A stretch of DNA of 64,000 nucleotides from Halobacteriovorax sp. DA5. Its GTDB lineage: Bacteria > Bdellovibrionota > Bacteriovoracia > Bacteriovoracales > Bacteriovoracaceae. How positions within the stretch are numbered: the stretch's first letter is position 1; each line of letters begins with the position of its first letter. The DNA lies in NCBI RefSeq assembly GCF_002903145.1, contig NZ_PPDJ01000008.1, positions 62,001-126,000 of the forward strand, read 5' to 3'. The notes under the pieces were generated by a model. That model was given only the letters and a program-made list of their open reading frames with translations. It did no database searches and had not been told where the DNA came from. The position numbers and the translations under genes are program-made. Positions 25,185-33,956 of this stretch are shown here, piece after piece.

Positions 25185-26981
25185 CTACAAGCTACTTGTT
25201 AAACCTGCACGTTCTTGATTAATAACTCTCGGTGTAATGAAAATAACAAGTTCTGTTTTACTTACCTGTGGATTATACGGAGTTCTAAATAGCCAACCGA
25301 CAATAGGTACATCCTTTAAATAAGGAACACCAGAATGTGATTCAATTTTAGAATAACTATAAAGTCCACCTAGAACAATTGTTGATCCATTTTCAACAAG
25401 TACATTTGTCTTTACCTGTCTTTTAGTTTTATCAGGTGGAGCTCCCGCTGCTGGAGCAGTACCAAATTGCTCTTTAGATAGTTCGACAATTAAATCAATT
25501 GCCCCATCATTAGCAACCTGAGGAGTAACGGCCAAACTTAGCTCGGCAGTTGTCTCTTTGAATGTAATTGTAATATCTTCACCAGTCCCTTCTCTTTCTT
25601 CAAAAGAAGTTGTGTCTGTCGAAATAATTTCTGCTTTTACGTTATGTTTAGTTACAACTCGAGGAGAAGCAATGATCTTACCTTTTGATTCACTTTCTAA
25701 AAGTTGTAACTGAAAATTTAAATCAAATAAGCGTCCAAATCTTGAGATTGTAACACCAAGTAAGTTCCTTGTGTTCTCACCAGTTGTTGGAGCACTTGAA
25801 AAGCTTAGCCCTGGACCAGAAATACTAGTCGAACTGGCCGAACCTGTTAAATCTGTAGAAGTTGGTATTTGTCCAATTGGGTCATATCCAAAATTGAGTC
25901 CATTCTGCAGACCAATTTGTTTTTGATAACCTTCGTTAACTTCAACAATTTTTGATTCAATAAGAACCTGTGGAGTTTGACGATCTAGAATATCAACGAT
26001 CTTTGCAATTTTTTCTGTCGTCTCAAGAGTATCATTAATGATTAAATTATTAGTTCTTTCATCAGCAATTAAAGAACCTCTTGCAGGAGTAACATAGTCC
26101 TTTAAAAGAGTCGTTAAGTCTTTAGCTTTAGAATAAGAGATAGGAAGAACTTTAGTTACGAGAGGTTCTGCTACTTCTTTGATTTGCGTAGCTTCTCTTT
26201 CTTTTCTTTTCTCTTCTGTTGCTTGAGCAAGCGTCTTAATCGTTAGAATTGCACCATTTTTTTCTGCTACTAACTTATTAATAGATAAAACTGTATCGAG
26301 TGCCTGGTCCCATGGAACATTTACTAAGTTAAGTGATAATGGTTTTAACTCAGCAACATCATTTGTCATAATAACGTTGAAACCTGAGGCATCCGCAATA
26401 AGATCAAGAATGTCATTGATCTTCATATCCTTAACATTCAAGGAAATCTTATTACCAACATACTTTTTTTGCCCTGAAAGAGTTAAGTTTTCTAAGATAT
26501 CTTCCATGCTTTTAGATTTTGGCTTTAGAAGTCTTTGACTCTTCTTTTCTTCAGCTGTTGTTAAAGCACCTTCTTCCTCTTTAGAACTAGCAAATGCACC
26601 GTAACGATTTTCAAATATGATACTTGCAAGGTTTCCTGAAGTTTGAAGTTTAGAGCGAACATTATCTCTTAATTGTACGACGACTCTAATATCTTGAGAC
26701 TTCCCTGGAGCCTTAAAAGCAGAAACAAATACTACCGAACCTGAAAATTCAGAAGTATCAAAAGCTCTAAGAACTCTTTGAGTGGATACTGTATTTTCAA
26801 TATCAATAATGACTTGTTTGTCTTTAACGACTTGGAACTTTTTAATTTTGAAATCGTTCTTATCAAAATTGAAATTCAAATAACTTAAATCGTCTTTCTG
26901 TTGAAAATCAATTTTTGTTAAATTTGCTGATAGTGCAAGAAATGAGTATAGAATTGATACTGCAATAACTATTTTTTTCAT
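25185..26981 (-). CDS. pilQ: Type IV pilus secretin PilQ
   Basis: PilQ forms the outer-membrane pore for the pilus. The 598-residue product has a Sec signal (VIAVSILYSFLALSA), one N-terminal AMIN domain (about 20-130), an STN/N0 domain (ISLNVKDMKINDILDLIADA), an N1 domain (SYSKAKDLTTLLKDYVTPAR, DERTNNLIINDT) and the secretin core ending VPYLKDVPIVGWLFRT and TELVIFITPRVI. It is a short PilQ with one AMIN domain where some have two or three. It follows pilP by a 72-base gap and is followed without gap by the TPR gene. Confidence 0.95.
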   Translation of the reverse strand: MKKIVIAVSILYSFLALSANLTKIDFQQKDDLSYLNFNFDKNDFKIKKFQVVKDKQVIIDIENTVSTQRVLRAFDTSEFSGSVVFVSAFKAPGKSQDIRVVVQLRDNVRSKLQTSGNLASIIFENRYGAFASSKEEEGALTTAEEKKSQRLLKPKSKSMEDILENLTLSGQKKYVGNKISLNVKDMKINDILDLIADASGFNVIMTNDVAELKPLSLNLVNVPWDQALDTVLSINKLVAEKNGAILTIKTLAQATEEKRKEREATQIKEVAEPLVTKVLPISYSKAKDLTTLLKDYVTPARGSLIADERTNNLIINDTLETTEKIAKIVDILDRQTPQVLIESKIVEVNEGYQKQIGLQNGLNFGYDPIGQIPTSTDLTGSASSTSISGPGLSFSSAPTTGENTRNLLGVTISRFGRLFDLNFQLQLLESESKGKIIASPRVVTKHNVKAEIISTDTTSFEEREGTGEDITITFKETTAELSLAVTPQVANDGAIDLIVELSKEQFGTAPAAGAPPDKTKRQVKTNVLVENGSTIVLGGLYSYSKIESHSGVPYLKDVPIVGWLFRTPYNPQVSKTELVIFITPRVINQERAGLTSSL

Positions 26982-27053
26982 TTTTACTCTTCCTAAGTAA
27001 AATTATTATATTTTTATGATATCATAAATTGAATTTTATAAAAGTATTATGAA

Positions 27054-27488
27054 CTACTCTGATAAAGGAAGTATTGTTTCCAAGTACTCTTCTTCATCGT
27101 ATACATTAATAATTTTCTCAACTAATACTACCCCACCAGGTAGAATTGCTTTAACCTCAACTTGATCTGGGCCGATTTTCATACCTTCTTTTATGATTAC
27201 AGCTTGAGATAATCCTTCTTCTTCAACTTGTTTTATAATCGCTCGTGGATCTTTACCTAAAAAGATACCTGTAACTCTTAATCGATCAATACGAAGATGA
27301 TCTGTCGTAAGCTTATTAGAGAAACCAGTAAACTTTTCTCTTCTCGCTTTTTTGTTTCCCATTTTTTTCTTATATTTAACTTTAAACGGGTCTCTAATAT
27401 TTCTTCCGGAACCTAGTTCAACAGGCGCTTGTCCTATTGCTAAGAAACAAAATAAGCATGCTAATATTAATTTGCTCTGATTTTTCAA
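27054..27488 (-). CDS. pilP: Type IV pilus assembly protein PilP
   Basis: PilP is the periplasmic link between the PilN-PilO alignment complex and PilQ. The 144-residue product has an N-terminal hydrophobic signal (LILACLFCFLAIGQA), then RNIRDPFK, the conserved Arg-Asp-Pro-Phe start of the PilP linker, and the beta domain LRVTGIFLGKDPRAIIK with VIIKEGMKIGP and VEVKAILPGGVVLVE. The gene has an ATGA overlap with pilO. A cysteine in the signal (LACLFC) might be lipidated, but no good lipobox is present. Confidence 0.9.
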   Translation of the reverse strand: MKNQSKLILACLFCFLAIGQAPVELGSGRNIRDPFKVKYKKKMGNKKARREKFTGFSNKLTTDHLRIDRLRVTGIFLGKDPRAIIKQVEEEGLSQAVIIKEGMKIGPDQVEVKAILPGGVVLVEKIINVYDEEEYLETILPLSE

Positions 27489-28141
27489 TTCTTATTCCTA
27501 GTTCTTTTCTTTCTCGCAGGTTTTTTAGATTGTTCTTGTTTAAGTTTCTGCTCAATTTCTTCAATACCACGCTTTTCTCTATGGTTTTGATTATAAATAT
27601 AACTCTCAATCGTAGCGTATAGATTAATTATTTCGTAACGAGACTTATTTGTTTTTGTAATTTTACTTAAATTAATATCTCTAACATTTAAAATTCTTTC
27701 TTGTTTAGAAATGTTTTCTAGTAAAAGTAAGAATTGTAGATATGTCCCTTTCCCTGAAAATGTATAATATTTCGTAATATAGAATCCATTTTCTTCTTGT
27801 CCGCTTGGATTAATTTGTACATCTTTGATCTTTAAGCTTTCCCCGAGCTTTTTGATTAAGTTAATACTTTCATTATCACTAATATCTTTAGGTAGACGTC
27901 TTTGTGTCTCTTCAAGTTTTTGAGCAACTATTTCAATCTCTTCTTTCTTTTGCTCAACGTCTCTTTCGTAATCCTTAAGTTTTTTTAATTCTTTTTTCTT
28001 CTTACTAATTCTACCGTTTACAATATTAACTTCTTCTTGAAGACTTGCTCTTTCAATTTCAACTTCGTTGTACGCTTCATAAGCCTGGAATGCGCCCCAA
28101 ACGATTAAGATTAAATATAGCTTATTAATTAGAGATAGCAT
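27485..28141 (-). CDS. pilO: Type IV pilus inner membrane protein PilO
   Basis: A 218-residue bitopic protein: one N-terminal membrane helix (LYLILIVWGAFQAYEAY), a coiled coil (about 25-80) and a ferredoxin-like periplasmic domain with the PilO pattern FYITKYYTFSGKGTYLQFLLLL. The basic tail (KKPARKKRTRNKN) is an unusual extension. It begins in a TAATG overlap with pilN and ends in an ATGA overlap with pilP. Confidence 0.9.
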   Translation of the reverse strand: MLSLINKLYLILIVWGAFQAYEAYNEVEIERASLQEEVNIVNGRISKKKKELKKLKDYERDVEQKKEEIEIVAQKLEETQRRLPKDISDNESINLIKKLGESLKIKDVQINPSGQEENGFYITKYYTFSGKGTYLQFLLLLENISKQERILNVRDINLSKITKTNKSRYEIINLYATIESYIYNQNHREKRGIEEIEQKLKQEQSKKPARKKRTRNKN

Positions 28142-28773
28142 TACTCAAGATCTCCATATGATTGGATTTTCCCTTCAATTGAAAAACTTTGTAATGTAAC
28201 ACTTTCACCGTAAAGCTGATCTGAAGTTTCTTTAAGTTCTTTCATACCAAATGTTTCAGAAGAGTAGCCATTTCTTGGTATGAAATACTCAAGTTCTTTA
28301 ACGTTGTTAATAAAGTCCCCGACCGATGAAAAAGATATTGATTCCCCATCAATCTTGATAACTTTTTTGTCGTCAATTGTTAGAGAGTTAAACCAAATAT
28401 CATCATTCAATGATCCCGAAAGTCCTCTTAGTACTTTATATGGGTTAGATTTATTAGACATAACTTGCGCTACAAGTGCTTCTCTACTTTTTAACTCTTC
28501 AATTCTTTTTGTAAAAGCATCCATAACTTCAGTTAAAGAACCAAATGAATCAACTTCTTTTTTTAGTCTGTTAAAGACTGCCTTTTGCTGAACAATCTCA
28601 TCACGTACATCTTGATTTTTATTTTTAAAACCTGGAATTAGAACAGATGTAAGTCCGTAATAAACAGCATAACCAATAAGAAGCGATTTCTTATTTACCT
28701 TATTAAAATCAACACCAAGAATTACTGGTAGCTCTAAAGGTTTCTTTTTTTCTAATAAGTTTATTTCTATCAT
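28141..28773 (-). CDS. pilN: Type IV pilus inner membrane protein PilN
   Basis: The 210-residue product begins MIEINLLEKKKPLELP, whose INLLP-like stretch is the cytoplasmic PilM-binding peptide of PilN (here INLLEKK). A membrane helix around LIGYAVYYGLTSVLIPGF precedes a coiled region and a periplasmic domain. PilN, with PilO, forms the alignment complex between PilM and PilP. An ATGA overlap with pilM and a TAATG overlap with pilO show strong translational coupling. Confidence 0.9.
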   Translation of the reverse strand: MIEINLLEKKKPLELPVILGVDFNKVNKKSLLIGYAVYYGLTSVLIPGFKNKNQDVRDEIVQQKAVFNRLKKEVDSFGSLTEVMDAFTKRIEELKSREALVAQVMSNKSNPYKVLRGLSGSLNDDIWFNSLTIDDKKVIKIDGESISFSSVGDFINNVKELEYFIPRNGYSSETFGMKELKETSDQLYGESVTLQSFSIEGKIQSYGDLE

Positions 28774-29939
28774 TTTGGAAACTCCCTAAGGGCCAATCCA
28801 AATGAAACAACACCTTCGTGGGCCATATCATTTAATTCATCATCATCGAAATCATTTTCATTAAATTCGATTTCATTAAATGGATTCAATACATTAACAT
28901 CAACACCAAAAGATGATCGGATTTCCTCAAGTAAATTAGGTAATCGCACTGAACCGCCAGTTACTGTAATATTCTTTAAAGAATCATCAGAAGTTGCATT
29001 AATATAAAAGTCATGAGCTTTTTTTAGTTCGTTAACAAGAGTTCCATTAATCTCATTAATAATCATTAACACATCATCAGGAACACCTTCACCAGATGAC
29101 ATCTTCTTTAAGTCTTCCGCTTCTTGAAATGTTACCCCTAATTGTCTCTGAATCTCTTCTGTAATACTCGCGCCACCAATAATGATTTCTTTAACAAAGA
29201 CTGGAATACCTTTTTTAAGGACGATAAAAACAGTTGCCTGAGAACCAATATCAATTAGCAATGTCGATGGAATTAGAATTTTATTTATATCTGTACTTGA
29301 AGTATTTTCAAATATTTCATCTTCTGACTCATCATCAATATCTGATGATAAATCCTCTTCAGAAGCTAGCTCGTAGATATTAGTAATCGAAATAGAGCAC
29401 AAATCAACGACTTTTACGATCTTACCTAAGGATTCAATTATTGTTTTGAATGATTCAAGGACATCTTTCTTTACCGCACAAACAATAACATCAAGACCAC
29501 CACCCATGTTTTCACCGATGACATACCAATCGATATTACAGTCCTCAACCGGAAATGGGAGGTATTGCTCTGCTTCCCAAATTACTTGATCTTCAAGTTC
29601 TTCATCATCTCCACCGGCCAATTGTAATTTTTTAATTACTGTATTAGGCCCAGATAGACCAAGGCAAATATAGGGCTCTGTGACTTTCGCTTCTTTAAAA
29701 GCTTCTTTTAAAGCTTCTTTTAGAGCTTCTTCATCTTGAATTTCATCTTCTATGATTGCAGCTTCCGGAAGTGGAACAGATGCATACTTAACTAATTTAT
29801 AAGTATCATTCTTGGTAACTATTTTAGAGACTTTTACTGAGCTTTGACCAATGTCAACACCAATAAGTTCTTTAGGAACTAAACCTAAAGCTTCCCTAAT
29901 TTTAAATATAACATCCTGTATATCAATATTCTTCTTCAT
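28770..29939 (-). CDS. pilM: Type IV pilus assembly protein PilM
   Basis: PilM is an actin-like cytoplasmic ATP-binding protein that recruits PilN. The 389-residue product shows the phosphate-1 motif LIGVDIGQSSVKVSKI, KDVLESFKTIIESLG, the phosphate-2 segment LLIDIGSQATVFIVL and the adenosine motif NITVTGGSVRLPNL. An acidic insert (EEDLSSDIDDESEDEIFEN at about 195-213) is not usual in PilM. It is the first gene of pilMNOPQ; pilD ends 63 bases upstream in the same direction. Confidence 0.94.
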   Translation of the reverse strand: MKKNIDIQDVIFKIREALGLVPKELIGVDIGQSSVKVSKIVTKNDTYKLVKYASVPLPEAAIIEDEIQDEEALKEALKEAFKEAKVTEPYICLGLSGPNTVIKKLQLAGGDDEELEDQVIWEAEQYLPFPVEDCNIDWYVIGENMGGGLDVIVCAVKKDVLESFKTIIESLGKIVKVVDLCSISITNIYELASEEDLSSDIDDESEDEIFENTSSTDINKILIPSTLLIDIGSQATVFIVLKKGIPVFVKEIIIGGASITEEIQRQLGVTFQEAEDLKKMSSGEGVPDDVLMIINEINGTLVNELKKAHDFYINATSDDSLKNITVTGGSVRLPNLLEEIRSSFGVDVNVLNPFNEIEFNENDFDDDELNDMAHEGVVSFGLALREFPK

Positions 29940-30002
29940 CCGTGACCTATCAAAGTATTATTTTATTATACTCTGCACAGTCCAGTCATTTCAAGAAGTT
30001 AT

Positions 30003-30776
30003 TTAAAACAACAATGCGCCCAGCATCATTTCAAAGGTACTTGGAAAGTAGATTTGAATAACGGCCACAATAATAATAAATGGCCCAAATGCTATTGCCT
30101 GGTCTCTTTTAATAACTTTGAAAAGTAATAAAGGCATCATTAGCAAACTTCCTAGAATACATGAAAAGAGCATATTATGAATAATTCCTAATGGACCAAG
30201 ATAAATTCCGAGAACACCAAACAGCTTTATATCACCTCCACCCAGGCCGATGACACCTTTAATTTTATAAAATAGGTAAGTAATTAAGTAAGGTACTAAA
30301 AATCCAATTAATCCACCTAGAACCCAGTGCTTCCAATGATAAAAAAATACGACATGGATAAAAAAGATTATTCCCAAATATACATTAATTACATCTGGTA
30401 ATATTTGGTGACGTACATCAATGACAAAATGAACAAGGAGGCAACAAGCAACAGTAAAAAAGAATAAATAAGAAGTTAATCCATGAAGACTTATTTCGCC
30501 TCCAAATAGAAATAACGATATAGTTGCCGTAAGTAACTCGATAACTGGATATTGAAAACTAATATTCGTCTTACAGTTAGCACACTTCCCTCTTAAGCCA
30601 ATGAAGCTTAAAATTGGAATATTGTGAAACCACTTAAGTTGAAAGCCACATTTTGGACAACGTGAGCGATCGATAAAAAACTTTTCATTAGTAGGTAGTC
30701 TCAAAATGAGAACATTTAGAAAACTTCCTATCATTGCTCCAAAGATAAACGCATATATTTTAAATAGTAATATCAT
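30003..30776 (-). CDS. pilD: Prepilin peptidase PilD
   Basis: The 257-residue integral membrane enzyme cleaves the prepilin leader after Gly and N-methylates the new N terminus. The methyltransferase part has GSFLNVLILRLP and the four zinc cysteines C40, C43, C65 and C68. The aspartyl protease residues are Asp120 in HFVIDVRHQ and Asp182 in GLGGGDIKL. About seven or eight hydrophobic segments fit the family. Its ATG overlaps the stop of the ABC permease (TAATG). It sits between the exporter genes and pilM. Confidence 0.96.
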   Translation of the reverse strand: MILLFKIYAFIFGAMIGSFLNVLILRLPTNEKFFIDRSRCPKCGFQLKWFHNIPILSFIGLRGKCANCKTNISFQYPVIELLTATISLFLFGGEISLHGLTSYLFFFTVACCLLVHFVIDVRHQILPDVINVYLGIIFFIHVVFFYHWKHWVLGGLIGFLVPYLITYLFYKIKGVIGLGGGDIKLFGVLGIYLGPLGIIHNMLFSCILGSLLMMPLLLFKVIKRDQAIAFGPFIIIVAVIQIYFPSTFEMMLGALLF

Positions 30777-31543
30777 TAGCTAAGCTCTTTATTTTTGAAT
30801 ACGTATGCATTTATAAAAGAAAGCACTAAAATATAAGCAAGCCCATATAAATAACTATTCATGATATTTTGATTTGACACAAGATTTGAATTAAATACGA
30901 ATGGCTTATAATTTAATAAGTTTAAATCTGGGAGTACTGCTTTATATATTCGCAGTATTAGTTCAAGTCCTTCTCTATCCTTTACAAAAGATAAACTTGA
31001 AATATGAGTTATTGCATGTCCAACAAAATAAATAACGACAGTATTGATAACACTTAGTGCACGTGAAGTTATTAAACTAAAGAAAAGCACAATCAAGAAA
31101 AGTAAAATTGACTCTAATATTCCTAGGAATAGTGAATTAATTATAACTCCATCAAGAGCACCACCACGTAATAAGTAAACTATTAACGAAGTTCCAAATA
31201 TTACAAATGAGCTTAAAACAAGAATTGACGAGACTCCTAAGATTTTACCAAGTAAAAACTTAACTCTCGAAATAGGTCGAGACAAGGTTATATATATAGT
31301 TCGCGATTCAATTTCATCTGACAAAACATTTACACCAACAAAAATTGCAAGAATATTTGCTGCCAATGAAGCTCCCCCTAAACCAAAGTCTATTGAAATT
31401 CTTAAAACGTTTCCATAAGAGAATTCTGAAGTTATATAACTTAAAGTTAAGATAAAAAGAGCAATCCAAAAAGTAAGATAGAGCACTCTACTCTTAACAA
31501 TATCTTTAAATGTAAACTTTGCGATTGTTAATATATTCTTCAT
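30776..31543 (-). CDS. ABC-2 type transporter permease
   Basis: A 255-residue inner membrane protein with about six hydrophobic helices. The start MKNILTIAKFTFKDIVKSRV, the LGGASLAANILAIFVGVNVL helix and ESRTIYITLSRPISRVKFLLGK segment match ABC-2 permeases of the YusV/CcmB-NosY kind, where Glu-rich and SRPISR elements face the ATPase. It overlaps the ATPase gene by ATGA and pilD by TAATG. The substrate is unknown; pairing with pilD could be chance or could mean a role in pilus or gliding-type envelope function, as such pairs occur in myxobacteria. Confidence 0.85.
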   Translation of the reverse strand: MKNILTIAKFTFKDIVKSRVLYLTFWIALFILTLSYITSEFSYGNVLRISIDFGLGGASLAANILAIFVGVNVLSDEIESRTIYITLSRPISRVKFLLGKILGVSSILVLSSFVIFGTSLIVYLLRGGALDGVIINSLFLGILESILLFLIVLFFSLITSRALSVINTVVIYFVGHAITHISSLSFVKDREGLELILRIYKAVLPDLNLLNYKPFVFNSNLVSNQNIMNSYLYGLAYILVLSFINAYVFKNKELS

Positions 31544-32397
31544 TTGTTTAACCGATACACTATTTCTTCTAACGACGAGCTTTCTCTATTTAGTTTTAAA
31601 ACATTTGATCCAGCTTCAATTAATTCTAAGATTTTTTGATCTTTCAGATCTTCATCTACCACTAATTCATGATCCTTATCTCCATCATTGTACTTAATGA
31701 TAAATTTATTACTTGTATTTTGTGATACTAATTCTTTAATCGTCCCGTTATAAATGATCTTACCACTCTCTAGAACAACAACATCGTGGCAAACTTCTTC
31801 GACATCATTCACAATATGTGAAGAAAAGAATACACCAACACCCTCTTCATTAACCTCTTTAATAACGTCTTTAAATTCTTTACGTCCGATTGGATCTAAG
31901 CCTGAAAGTGGCTCATCTAATATAATAAGTCTTGGATTATGTAAAAGTACTGAGACAAAACCTAGTCGTTGTAACATCCCTTTAGAATAGCCTTTAATCT
32001 TCCTGTCTAAAGCGAATTTAATCTCTAACTTAGTCGCCCATTTTTCAATATTTTTCTCAATCTCTTCGTTCTCAATTTCTTGTAGTTCTCCACAATAGGT
32101 TAAGAACTCATAACCTGTTAAATTCTGATAATAGTATGGTCGCTCTGGCATATAACCAATTAACTTTCTTACCTCATCTTCAGTCCAATCAATATTCAAA
32201 ATTTTAACCGAACCAGTGTTCGGCTTAATGAATCCAAGAATAATTTTGATTAGAGTTGTTTTTCCTGCACCATTAGCACCAAGAAAACCAACGATTCGTC
32301 CAGCATTCAGTTCAAAAGTTACATCTTGTAATGCTAAAAAATCTTTATTCCAAAAATCTTTCTTAAATGATTTTGATATATTTTCACAAATTAACAT
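31540..32397 (-). CDS. ABC transporter ATP-binding protein
   Basis: The 285-residue ATPase partners the adjacent permease. It has Walker A GANGAGKTT, the Q-loop region YMPERPYYYQNL, the signature YSKGMLQRLG (the SGGQ variant YSKGM common in ABC-2 systems), Walker B LIILDEPLSGLD and the switch His in FFSSHIVNDVEEVC. I start it at ATG 32397 because MLICENISKSF fits the family and AAGG lies five bases before it; an in-frame upstream start would add 32 odd residues and extend across the divergent gene start at 32438. Confidence 0.93.
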   Translation of the reverse strand: MLICENISKSFKKDFWNKDFLALQDVTFELNAGRIVGFLGANGAGKTTLIKIILGFIKPNTGSVKILNIDWTEDEVRKLIGYMPERPYYYQNLTGYEFLTYCGELQEIENEEIEKNIEKWATKLEIKFALDRKIKGYSKGMLQRLGFVSVLLHNPRLIILDEPLSGLDPIGRKEFKDVIKEVNEEGVGVFFSSHIVNDVEEVCHDVVVLESGKIIYNGTIKELVSQNTSNKFIIKYNDGDKDHELVVDEDLKDQKILELIEAGSNVLKLNRESSSLEEIVYRLNK

Positions 32398-32437
32398 AGA
32401 AGCCTTTTTATTTTTTTTAATATTAGTATAATCAGAT

Positions 32438-33103
32438 ATGCTCATGAAGAAAACACAACTTACAAATAAATTGATTCCTTTGATCCTATTCATACTTTTA
32501 ATAGGTATTAACTATAATCTCTCATTTAAAAAACCAGTTAATCCTGAGTTATTTACTACTTTAAATAGTGATTTTATAAAAATTGTTTCATTTGGAAACT
32601 ACCGTTTTATTTCAAGCTACTATTGGACAAAAACGCTTCTTGACGCTGATATTGAACACGTAAAGAACCAAGAGAAGTCATGGCTATATTATAGGTTTAA
32701 ACTAATTGCTGATTTAGATAGAGAGTTTTACGAAAATTATCTTCATGGTGGTATCTACTTATCAATCATTAAAGATGATATTTTGGGAGCGGAGATAATA
32801 TTCAATAGAGGTTTACAGGTTTTTCCTAACGATTACAGACTTATGTACAATGCCGCCTTTAACTATCACTTTCAACTCAAAGATTACGACAATTCCCTAT
32901 TAATGTATCAAAAGATTCAAAAGACACCTTATGCTGTAAACTTTGTAATTCTCCCAAGATTAATTGAAGAGGCTAAGAATAAACGTAAGTCTAAACAGTC
33001 TCACCTCCAACTCCTTCAATTACAATTGAATAGAACTAAAGATATAAAAGAACGAGAAGTTTTAATTAAGAAAATAGAAGAAATAAAAAAGGCCTCAAAT
33101 TAA
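32438..33103 (+). CDS. Membrane-anchored TPR-like protein
   Basis: The 221-residue product has an N-terminal hydrophobic anchor (LIPLILFILLIGINYNL) and an outer helical domain with repeat-like pairs: ENYLHGGIYLSIIKDDILGA, IFNRGLQVFPNDYRLMYNAA and YHFQLKDYDNSLLMYQ. The C-terminal part is a charged coiled coil. Two in-frame ATGs (32438 and 32444) give nearly the same protein. It is divergent from the ABC exporter with 40 bases between starts and converges on pilA, sharing a bidirectional terminator. Function not known; the spot between exporter and pilin genes suggests an envelope role. Confidence 0.7.
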   Translation: MLMKKTQLTNKLIPLILFILLIGINYNLSFKKPVNPELFTTLNSDFIKIVSFGNYRFISSYYWTKTLLDADIEHVKNQEKSWLYYRFKLIADLDREFYENYLHGGIYLSIIKDDILGAEIIFNRGLQVFPNDYRLMYNAAFNYHFQLKDYDNSLLMYQKIQKTPYAVNFVILPRLIEEAKNKRKSKQSHLQLLQLQLNRTKDIKEREVLIKKIEEIKKASN

Positions 33104-33116
33104 TGAGGCCTTCTAT
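33089..33116. terminator. Bidirectional terminator between the TPR gene and pilA
   Basis: AAGGCCTCA (33089-33097) pairs perfectly with TGAGGCCTT (33104-33112) around AATTAA. On the minus strand it is followed by TTTTTTATTT, ideal for pilA; on the plus strand by CTATTTT. The plus-strand stop codon is inside its loop. Confidence 0.9.
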
Positions 33117-33139
33117 TTTCAAGATTATTAAATTAAAGA

Positions 33140-33751
33140 TTAGTAACCTTTATTAATCTCTCTAAGTACTTTGTCTTGGTCAATTGCCCATTTACTAGCT
33201 CTAGCAGTTGTAATGTTATCTGTATCAATATAGCCAATTGCTCCAGCTACAAAGTAACCACCTTGAGCATCAACACCTGGAGCAGTTTGTGAACCATTCC
33301 CCATGTTTGAAACAGCGATCGTAGAAATGTTAGCAACAGTTGTTCTCTGTCCACCAACCTTCTTAAATGCAGGTGCTCCAAATTCGATATTCTGACAAGT
33401 TCCGCCGTTATCTCTAACAATTTGGTTTGGTGTCGAGTTAGCAGCACTAAATCCGATTGAATAATAGTTACTTCCACTAGTTGGAGTAGATGAATCCCAT
33501 GCACCATTTGGAGATACATAACCAGCATCACCTAAACATGTACCGAAGGCATCATAATCAGTTTGGATAGCTGTCATCGCTGAGTAAATTGAAGCTAACT
33601 GAAGTTTCGCTTCAGAAGTTTTCGTTTTCGCTTGATACTTTTTAAAGTTTGGAATTGCTACCGCAGATAGAATCCCGATGATGGCAACAACGACCATCAA
33701 CTCAACTAGGGTAAACCCTTTTGAGTTTTTCAACTCGTTCGTAAATTTCAT
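33140..33751 (-). CDS. pilA: Type IV pilin PilA
   Basis: Major-pilin-like protein of 203 residues. A 12-residue basic leader ending in Gly precedes FTLVELMVVVAIIGILSA, the class-III cleavage site and the conserved hydrophobic helix with Glu5 of the mature protein. The globular part has two cysteines (FGTCLG and GGTCQN) that may form a disulfide. GAGGAG just before the ATG is a near-perfect ribosome-binding site, consistent with high expression. It has its own terminator, and a 205-base upstream region separates it from pilC, so it is probably its own transcription unit. Confidence 0.96.
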   Translation of the reverse strand: MKFTNELKNSKGFTLVELMVVVAIIGILSAVAIPNFKKYQAKTKTSEAKLQLASIYSAMTAIQTDYDAFGTCLGDAGYVSPNGAWDSSTPTSGSNYYSIGFSAANSTPNQIVRDNGGTCQNIEFGAPAFKKVGGQRTTVANISTIAVSNMGNGSQTAPGVDAQGGYFVAGAIGYIDTDNITTARASKWAIDQDKVLREINKGY

Positions 33752-33765
33752 GTCTTTTCTCCTCG

Positions 33766-33788
33766 TTAATCTAATTTAGATAGATTAA
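33766..33788 (-). promoter_or_regulatory. Inverted repeat in the pilA leader
   Basis: TTAATCTA (33766-33773) and TAGATTAA (33781-33788) are perfect 8-base arms around a 7-base spacer, just upstream of the pilA ribosome-binding site. On the mRNA it would be a hairpin next to the GAGGAG; on DNA it may be an operator. The rest of the 205-base region between pilC and pilA is AT-rich with no clear sigma-54 or sigma-70 promoter. Confidence 0.45.
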
Positions 33789-33956
33789 TTTAAATAACTT
33801 TAAGAACTTAGCTAAAATTAAGATTTAACCAGCCCTATAACTACTTTACGGCATATTTAAGTTAAAAATTAAATCCCAATAATATCAATGCCTTATCTTA
33901 AAACAATAAATAATTTTAACTACTTTTTTGCCTCTAATCTTAGTCAATTTAAGTAT

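Noticed and set aside
30003..32397. pilD-ABC exporter as a bacteriocin or leader-peptide export system
   Set aside because: PilD has the prepilin peptidase zinc and Asp motifs and the exporter lacks a C39 peptidase domain; no small precursor gene lies nearby.
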